Source: Pomphorhynchus laevis
Taxonomy: Eukaryota > Acanthocephala > Palaeacanthocephala > Echinorhynchida > Pomphorhynchidae
Reading direction: 5' to 3'
Length of the DNA: 64,000 nt
Assembly (NCBI GenBank): GCA_012934845.2
Contig: WNNJ02002713.1
Span: forward strand, 1-64,000
Shown here: piece after piece, positions 60,901 through 64,000 of the stretch
Position numbering within the stretch: position 1 is the stretch's first letter
How the letters are laid out: each line of letters starts with the position of its first letter
Program-made: the position numbers and the translations under genes
The notes under the pieces: generated by a model
The model's input: the letters and a program-made list of their open reading frames with translations, nothing else
The model's database searches: none
Told to the model about the DNA's origin: nothing

Positions 60901-63874
60901 CATATGCTCATGCAAAAATAAGTTGCATGACGATAATAACAGACAATGTATCAGAATAGAGATTAGAGGTCATCAGGAGGAAATGCTGTTATTAAAGTTC
61001 AGCCCCTAGACATCGGCCAACTTAGCCCAATTTTAGCTGACTTATTTTTAAACTGTTTAAAACTGTTTAAAAATGAATCTAAATATAAATATTTATTATA
61101 TAAATATATATTTAATATAATAATTATATATTTATTTCAAAAATATATAAAATAAATGATTCGATGAAATATATGTTTTGATATTTGGATGATATATGTG
61201 ACTCTATATATAACTCTAATAATTTTTATCAAAAAAGTGAACAAATTTATTCAGAAATCCTATTCTTAACAAAAACAATATTAATGATAATGAAGGTGTA
61301 TATCTAGATATAAATATCAAATTAACATTAACTAAAACTACTATTAATTTATATCGTAAAGATGACATATTTAAATTTACAAGAAACATATTTTTGCATG
61401 AGCATTCATGCATACCATATAATATAAAATATAATACATTAAATAATGAAATTTTAAGAATTGCAACAATATGTAATGATATTGTCTAATAATTTTAGTA
61501 ATTATTAGATTTAAGTAATTATTATGTCTAAAAATTCTAATAATTTTTATTCAATTAGTGAACAAATTTATCCAGAAAGCCTTATTCTTAATAAAACCAA
61601 TATTAATGATAAAGAAGGTGTATATCTTGATATGAACATTAAATTAACATTAACTAATTATATCAGCTAACTGAGTCTACGTAAATTTAATTATAAAATA
61701 AACAAAACATAATAATGCTAAATCAAAATTTAATAATTAAATAATAAAATTAATATTTTTTTAAGATTTTCAAAATTCTAATAATTTTTAAGCTTTATAG
61801 AAAGCTTAAAAATTATTAGAATTTTGGAAAATTATTAGAAAAGCTTAAATTTGTTCATAACTGTGTAAAAACTAAATCTAAACAATATAAATATATGAAA
61901 TATATGTTTCGATACATTGATGATATATGTGTATTTAATTCTAATAATTTTTATTCAATTAGTGAACAAATTTATCCAGAAAGCCTTATTCTTAACAAAA
62001 CCAATATTAATGATAAAGGTGTATATTTTGATATGAACATTAAATTAACATCAATTAAAACTACATGTAATTAATATCGTAAAGATGACATATTTAAATA
62101 TTCAAGAAACATTTTTGTATGATGATTTGCATGTAAGAATTGCAACAATATGTAATGATATTGGCTTACTTCAAAATCATTTAAATAATTTAATAGATAC
62201 ATATTTTAAACTAGGTTACTGCAAAAATGTCATAATCAAAATTAATTAAATGTATTGGCATCTGTATTCAGACAAAAAAGGTGTTCCAATTAAAGGTAAT
62301 AGTAGCCTAATTATAGCTGACTTATTTTAAGCTTTATAGAATATTAATTTGTTCATAACTGTTTAAAAAAATCTAAATAATATAAATATATGAAATATAT
62401 ACTTTAATATACTTATGATAAATGTGTATTTAACTCTAATAATTTTATTTTAAAAGCGAACAAATTTATCCAGCTAGCTAATTCTTAATAAAACTACTAA
62501 GTAGCTTTATTCTTAATAATACAAATATTAATATTAAGATTTGATCTGGATATTAAATCCAGATCAATTAAAACTACTTTCCAATATTAAAATAATCCTT
62601 TAAACTTATGCTACAGGACTAATAAATTTTTAAAGTAGAAATTGAGGTCACTGCTTTAATAACCTTGCAAACCGGCACGTCAAAGATGTTTATCCCGTCC
62701 GCTAGTCACCAACACGTTCCCTGGAGATGCCTGGTATATTATTCGCATGTTGCGTCGTTTTGTCGAGGCTTCCAATTCTGGAAGGAAAGTCACAAATCGC
62801 CTGTGATTGATCGCGCTCACAGAAATGTCGTCCACAAAGGGGTGGCTATACTAAATTCATCGCTAACGTCGTTATTTTGTCTATGCCAAGCTGCGACAAT
62901 ACTCAATTCGCTCGTCGTACGAATGTCAGATGTCGGACTGTTCTCGTTGTCAAAGTTAGAAAGCCATCGCCGATCGATACTCTCAATCAGCCTCGAGAAA
63001 AATGGAATAATTATTTGCTCATAGTACGGCATTTGAACCATGTTGGACTGCGAAATCAGTTATAAAGCGGGATCCTTTTAGGATCGCCAAGTAGCACCTG
63101 CAACAGGGACGTATCAACTGTTTCGTTTATGCCCGGGAAGGCATTCCAATTCCTGCATATCACGATGTTCATACAACGTTTATTCGCGTAGTGAAGCACA
63201 TCAACGAGCTCAATGCAGGCGATTTCAGGCTTCACAATTGTTAGGTAAGATTTGAGCAAATCAAACGACTTAAACATGTTGACTAATTCCAGTGGGTTTT
63301 GAAATAAAACGATATCTGCATAAAACGTGCTCAATGCAAAAATGACATCCTCTGTAGATCCTGTTAATTGAAAATATCCTATTAATTAAAACTGCTATTT
63401 GTTTATACCGTAAGGATGATATATTTAAATTCATAAAAAGTATTTTTGCATGAGCATTCATGCATATCAAATAATATAAAATTATATGCATTAAATAATT
63501 AAATAATAATTAAATTATTTAATGATAATAATTCCTTAAAGGTCAATTTAATAATTTTATTTTTAAGTAAAATGTTACTTTAGTTTTACTTTTATCTAAG
63601 TTTTAGTTTGACCATACCAACTTTGCAAAAAGCATTTGGCAGCAGCCCACCAGTAATCTTCGATATTTTTGCAAACCAACCAAACGACTTCAACTTCACC
63701 AGCAAGTAAACCATTAATTGCCCTTTCGTGTAGACTTAAACATTCTTGAAATGCCAAAGTTGAATTTGTCTTAAAGCACAATTCTTTATCCTCTTTATTT
63801 ACAAAATGACAATCATTTGATAACAAAACAGCCGCACGCCAGAACTGTCCAATAGACTCGAAAAGGTCAATACT
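42866..63874 (-). CDS. NUP107: NUP107, nuclear pore scaffold protein (gene span; 5' exons off-window)
   Basis: Eleven minus-strand exons (listed separately) encode, in order, segments that follow the C-terminal half of NUP107: 'GQFWRAAVLL' (family: GQ.WRAA), 'HERAINGLLAGEVEVVW' and 'NIEDYWWAAAKCFLQS', 'MRIMQQLLTLEEVE', 'SEHVLAHGNALCRLCIALDD', 'TFQNALNRW', 'GWINRFAVDVD'-like, and 'EIRKLCIPKLMTTVIIILEK'. NUP107 is a helical scaffold subunit of the Y-complex that anchors to NUP133 through its C-terminal domain. Most exon joins keep phase (W, D and V codons are split exactly across three of them). Introns range from 40 bp to about 5.4 kb; the large ones are filled with PLEs, fold-backs, LINE and hAT remnants. 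One join (44176 to 43188) does not keep phase, so a small exon is probably missed. Coding is uninterrupted, and I infer a working gene. Confidence 0.8.
43030..43188 (-). CDS. NUP107: NUP107 exon (C-terminal helices)
   Basis: Encodes 'CRRTQIEEIRKLCIPKLM', 'VIIILEKGEMYSELTEF' and 'VQPIDSVCK'. Acceptor 'TATATCTTTAAG', donor GTAAGG. The RKLC.P block followed by a second helix is a strong match to the NUP107 C-terminus. Confidence 0.8.
43189..44175. other. NUP107 intron, AT-rich, with a small local duplication
   Basis: Contains two similar stretches ('GAACAATTCGTTATTTAGAC' near 43432 and 'GAACAATCCGTTATTTAGAC' near 43568). An open minus-strand frame at 43342-43461 has a good donor but no acceptor. 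Confidence 0.5.
44176..44254 (-). CDS. NUP107: NUP107 exon ('WINRFAVDVD')
   Basis: Acceptor 'ATAAATATTAG', then 'WINRFAVDVDCTKIYDS' to a GTAAGA donor. It corresponds to the conserved GGW.VDV segment before the C-terminal helices. It starts in phase 0, matching the previous exon, and ends in phase 1. Confidence 0.6.
45331..46015. repeat. Large fold-back element (about 0.68 kb) with spread arms
   Basis: Outer arms are the same hammerhead-like sequence as the short fold-backs (45331-45425 and 45895-46015). Inside them a second inverted pair is visible: 'TTGGGCAGGTGCTGCCGTTA' (about 45468) against the complement of 'TAACAACAGCATCTGCCCAA' (about 45821). This looks like a longer version from which the 190-bp fold-backs derive by internal deletion. 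No coding frame supported. Confidence 0.6.
46191..47486 (+). repeat. 324-bp tandem array, four exact-period units
   Basis: The landmark 'TAGGGAGGAGTG' starts at 46191, 46515, 46839 and 47163, with a fifth start at 47487: a period of exactly 324 bp each time and near-identical units. Each unit joins an AT-rich hammerhead-like segment ('CTGAAGATTCTAACAGAAG', 'TTAGCGAAATATC') to a C/T-rich piece of LINE RT ('LDLSSAFDIVDYSSLISRLR' on the plus strand). The array lies antisense in a NUP107 intron. Confidence 0.92.
46575..46610 (+). ncRNA. Hammerhead-like motif within 324-bp unit (example)
   Basis: CTGAAGA, then CTAAC-AGAA-GTTAG stem-loop, then C-GAAA-TATC. The flanks TAATTTT and AAAAATAATTT can pair as stem I. 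AUAU after GAA is self-complementary, so a two-molecule stem III is possible. One or two extra bases sit between CTGAAGA and the stem, so it is not a perfect consensus match. Unit 1 has CTAAAGA instead. Confidence 0.4.
47487..47512 (+). repeat. Start of fifth 324-bp unit, interrupted by PLE
   Basis: The unit start 'TAGGGAAGAGTGAAAGT' is followed at once by PLE sequence; the unit resumes at about 48979 ('TTAATTACCTCAGAAAATTA') and fades near 49045. Confidence 0.75.
47515..48602 (+). CDS. PLE reverse transcriptase, N-terminally truncated
   Basis: The frame runs open from the element's 5' edge; the first ATG (47601) gives 333 residues. Motif A 'TYDFSTLYTNL' (Asp 53), motif B 'GVPMGGNSSPIIADLF' (about 137-152), catalytic 'YIDD' at 180-183, then fingers/thumb to 'LLSGKCLWMDNK'. 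All RT catalytic residues are present, yet the N-terminal part is missing, so it would need to act in trans if at all. Very A+T-rich codon use, unlike the C/T-rich LINE A copies. Confidence 0.88.
48660..48730 (+). ncRNA. PLE 3' pseudoknot (48-kb copy)
   Basis: Same two crossing stems as at 36.5 kb: GGCCCC/GGGGCC and CTGCTATG/CATAGCAG, followed by 'TTCCTCCTGATGACC'. Confidence 0.55.
49330..49450 (+). repeat. Single hammerhead-like unit
   Basis: One arm only: CTGAAGA (49357) T GCTAAC-AGAA-GTTAGC GAAATATC, then 'TTTGATCCAGCTCCAATAAT'. The left side keeps 'GAGCTGGATCAAA', the end of an inverted arm whose middle was deleted. Confidence 0.65.
49701..49859 (-). CDS. NUP107: NUP107 exon ('TFQNALNRW')
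   Basis: 53 codons in phase 0: 'TFQNALNRWLVITGTEAKS', 'CRIVADEINKSATRIL', 'DWMNCHLKSSITE'. Acceptor 'CTTTGTTAG', donor GTATTG. It matches the ETFNEWF...W.GHL stretch of the family. Confidence 0.75.
49900..49944 (-). CDS. NUP107: NUP107 mini-exon (45 bp)
   Basis: 'SFELLEEHEDIVEYS' between acceptor 'GCAATTTAG' and donor GTATGG; phase 0 at both ends. It is separated from the next exon by a 40-bp intron. Confidence 0.6.
49945..51470. other. NUP107 intron, unassigned AT-rich part
   Basis: Contains two related stretches around 50320 and 50640 ('GATTTCAAGAGCA..TCAT', 'TATACTGCTCTGTGCTTCA' and variant), an old ~100-bp direct repeat about 310 bp apart. No coding seen. Confidence 0.5.
51475..51845 (+). 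mobile_element. PLE 3' UTR copy
   Basis: Complete 3' UTR from the conserved 'GAGGAAATACATCATTAGCA' through the pseudoknot ('GGGGCCGAAACCTGAGAGCA') to 'ACGTAGAATCAGTTAGCTGA'. It carries the same variants as the 40.8-kb copy. Confidence 0.8.
51846..52335 (+). repeat. Second copy of the PLE-plus-fold-back composite
   Basis: Collinear with 41096-41600, including the partial arm, 'GGAAGGAGTCAATTTA', the phrase 'CTCCGAATGTTTCCTTTG' and the palindrome (here 52139-52332, CTGAAGA at 52254). Confidence 0.75.
52395..52535 (+). mobile_element. PLE 3' end with internal deletion
   Basis: 'AGCATAGCAGTTCCTCCTGA' followed shortly by the last 90 bp of the PLE ending 'ACGTAGACTCAGTTATCTGA'; about 150 bp of the usual 3' UTR are missing. 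Confidence 0.65.
52925..53015. repeat. Consecutive small perfect hairpins
   Basis: 'AAAAGGAAC..GTTCCTTTT' and 'GGACAATTC..GAATTGTCC', each with short loops and joined by 'ATATAAAAAGAAACTTATAA'. Confidence 0.6.
53248..53424 (-). CDS. NUP107: NUP107 exon ('HGNALCRLCIALDD')
   Basis: 59 codons from 'IDEELIKELDLLLML' through 'SEHVLAHGNALCRLCIALD' to 'ESYENWQDAK'; donor GTGACT, acceptor 'TGCTTAAAAG'. The frame stays open past the donor to a stop at 53200, so a read-through C-terminus is an alternative. Confidence 0.75.
53477..53619 (-). CDS. NUP107: NUP107 exon ('ESSISILTSTDVFNAV')
   Basis: Completes a Val codon split with the previous exon, then 'SSFDENMQIVESSISILTS' and 'RFLKEKRNQFTLDFHSIGSQ'. 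Donor GTAATG. The intron to the next exon is 52 bp. Confidence 0.75.
53670..53820 (-). CDS. NUP107: NUP107 exon ('FCKYISQFPNISILTVSYIS')
   Basis: Starts in phase 0 after 'GTATTGATAG', ends one base into a codon. A 50-bp intron follows (donor GTATCA). Confidence 0.75.
53990..54226 (+). other. Unidentified plus-strand coding-like block in NUP107 intron
   Basis: Open from about 53988 to TAA at 54224-54226: 'LIKLVVIHHEDEKCAEVV', 'TLRNDDIESTLRKLHVER', 'TEHENRWRRSQYVS', then a Gln-rich 'KRQQQSELLKLQG'. The charged helical pattern and G+C above the surroundings look like real coding, antisense to NUP107. I do not recognise the family. It could be a terminal exon of a nested gene or a retrocopy fragment. 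Confidence 0.4.
54300..55565. other. NUP107 intron, very AT-rich
   Basis: Long runs of A/T dinucleotide-like sequence ('ATAATATAAATAATAAA'); no feature supported. Confidence 0.5.
55570..55700 (-). CDS. NUP107: NUP107 exon ('VLSNFMTNWSPSDGFQF')
   Basis: Acceptor 'GATGATTTTTTAG'; the first two bases complete an Asp codon with the upstream exon, then 'AIEVLSNFMTNWSPS' and 'FVVHISIVLLRNAPSQFIK' to donor GTATTC. It matches the W.....LP.HLLRF..HL.L helix pair of the family. Confidence 0.75.
56060..56860. repeat. Spaced inverted repeat with CTGACGAAGCCG motif
   Basis: Left arm near 56088-56140 contains 'GCGTTACGGCTTCGTCAGTG'; right arm near 56708-56755 contains 'CACTGACGAAGCCGTAACGC' plus 'GGCTAAAGCTTTGGCAA'. 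The phrase 'ACATGAAGCTG' with 'GAGATAAGCGGATATT' occurs in direct orientation at about 56170 and 56810. CTGACGA followed by an AGCCG/CGGCT stem again resembles half a hammerhead. The centre (56450-56640) is almost pure A/T. Confidence 0.5.
57694..57875 (+). mobile_element. LINE 3' fragment ('GRPRYRWIDQ' tail)
   Basis: Plus strand reads 'RGRPRYRWIDQILKLTEECL', a stop, 'WPVVQDRDVWSSLARALPPR'. The RGRP..RW.D...(A)QDR..W motif is the usual end of RTE/craniofacial-type LINE proteins. Very short copy. Confidence 0.6.
57905..58345 (-). mobile_element. LINE RT fragment (family A-like)
   Basis: Minus strand: 'NSSSTHDPLPSSVFKSIAPA', 'SSLLPRQSVIFSW' and 'SLDLSSSFDIVHHFILFHLL', the stretch from the DP.P..LLK helix to motif A, with frame breaks. 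Motif A resembles that of the 324-bp array. Confidence 0.55.
58343..58440. repeat. Three consecutive perfect hairpins
   Basis: 'GTGGAAGGAGTCAA' TACC 'TTGACTCCTTCCAC'; 'CAAAGATATGTT' GATA 'AACATATCTTTG'; and 'GATTGCAATC' twice, itself palindromic. Confidence 0.75.
58709..58848 (-). CDS. NUP107: NUP107 exon ('TLSNVFDIVRDKAP')
   Basis: The first base completes a Trp codon with the upstream exon (TG+G), then 'DASGKGHKTLSNVFDIV' and 'MRIMQQLLTLEEVE', ending one base into an Asp codon; donor GTACAA. An upstream AG at 58866 would add five residues but break phase. It matches the 'WTLEKVFEEL' to 'LILGDIDG' stretch. Confidence 0.75.
58866..59570. other. NUP107 intron, AT-rich with a PLE scrap
   Basis: Around 59395-59450 there is a decayed minus-strand PLE 3' piece ('AGGAGGGACTGCTATGTTAT'). 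The rest is unassigned, with small hairpins near 59310. Confidence 0.45.
59575..60935 (-). mobile_element. Three PLE 3' parts in series, minus strand
   Basis: 59575-60175: terminus, pseudoknot and RT C-terminus back to the 'HEHS' region. 60180-60375: an RT-end piece without 3' UTR. 60375-60930: a second terminus, pseudoknot ('CATAGCAGCGGGGCC') and RT C-terminus (stop at 60660). Different divergence levels indicate separate insertions or template jumps. Confidence 0.75.
60936..62600 (+). mobile_element. Shuffled PLE RT fragments
   Basis: Successive pieces repeat the same RT region: 'FRYIDDICVFNSNNFYSISE' type sequence near 61175, 61540 and 61905, and again in decayed form near 62400, each followed by part of the downstream RT. 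A minus-strand terminus lies at 61665-61760. At 61785-61830 a perfect inverted duplication ('AATTCTAATAATTTTTAAGC') is embedded. No intact frame. Confidence 0.7.
62650..63340 (-). mobile_element. Probable hAT-type transposase remnant
   Basis: Minus strand: 'FKSFDLLKSYLTIVKPEIAC', 'IELVDVLHYANKRCMNIV', then in another frame 'PYYEQIIIPFFSRLIESIDR', 'RWLSNFDN'. The order (helix pair, then EYY....IPF...L...L..R) is that of hAT transposases of the ZMYM1/52-kDa-repressor type. Frames are broken and catalytic residues were not located. G+C is higher than in the surrounding intron. Confidence 0.45.
63365..63510 (+). mobile_element. Short PLE RT fragment
   Basis: Repeats the 'INLYRKDDIFKFTRNIF' coding stretch and 'CATGAGCATTCATGCATA' in diverged form. 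Confidence 0.6.
63618..63874 (-). CDS. NUP107: NUP107 exon ('GQFWRAA' ... 'HERAINGLLAG')
   Basis: Acceptor 'ATTATTTAAG', then 'SIDLFESIGQFWRAAVLLSN', 'STLAFQECLSLHERAINGLL', 'VWLVCKNIEDYWWAAAKCF'. Donor GTATGG two bases into a Trp codon that the next exon completes. GQ.WRAA and the ERA...L.G.......C..WED..WA pattern are the hallmark stretch of NUP107, and this exon is the main basis for the gene name. Confidence 0.85.
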
Positions 63875-64000
63875 CTTAAATAATGTTTTATCATAGAAAC
63901 ATATTTAGAATACGTAATACCAAAAAACTATAAAAGTACAATATTTAGTTTATATATTTTATATAGTTTTATACTATAAAAATATATAGTATAATATACT
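63875..64000. other. NUP107 intron, right edge of window
   Basis: AT-rich; continues off-window toward the 5' exons. Confidence 0.5.

Noticed and set aside
1-64000. tRNA or rRNA genes
   Set aside because: No stretch with tRNA box A/B spacing or rRNA-like conserved sequence was noticed by eye; a tRNAscan-SE run would be needed to exclude them.

Overview
This is a window of an AT-rich animal nuclear genome, almost certainly an invertebrate. Two host genes with short introns (several of 40-61 bp) are embedded in a dense graveyard of LINE-type retroelements, Penelope-like elements (PLEs), a few DNA-transposon remnants, LTR-element fossils and satellite DNA. I cannot name the species.

Layout. 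0.5-3.1 kb (+): last three exons of a WD40-repeat gene, probably NWD1-like (NACHT + WD repeats). Its last intron carries an antisense, frameshifted protein disulfide isomerase fragment. 3.6-28 kb: a Merlin DNA-transposon remnant and many LINE copies of at least five families (A-F). One of these has an uninterrupted 915-residue ORF2 (14.6-17.4 kb). Two gypsy-type integrase fossils also lie here. 29.2-33.1 kb: a roughly 380-bp satellite in two head-to-head blocks bounded by (TA)n. 33-42.7 kb: fold-back repeats, PLE 3' ends, a LINE RT copy and a CCHC plus restriction-like-nuclease ORF. 42.9-63.9 kb (-): exons of the nucleoporin gene NUP107, spread over about 21 kb. Its introns hold a PLE with a long open RT frame, a 324-bp x 4 tandem array, fold-back elements and a hAT-like remnant.

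The most interesting signal is RNA-like structure in the repeats. (1) The 380-bp satellite holds every hammerhead-ribozyme core string (CTGATGA, GAAA, GUC) and three stems. A diverged single-copy relative (33.13-33.31 kb) keeps the stems by compensatory changes. The strands are in an order that gives a normal, unknotted hammerhead only between neighbouring repeats of a multimer. (2) The 324-bp array and several dispersed fold-backs carry a second hammerhead-like motif. (3) The PLE 3' region carries a conserved two-stem pseudoknot with covariation between subfamilies.

All calls come from reading the sequence by eye. Percent identities, ages and family names below clade level are not computed.
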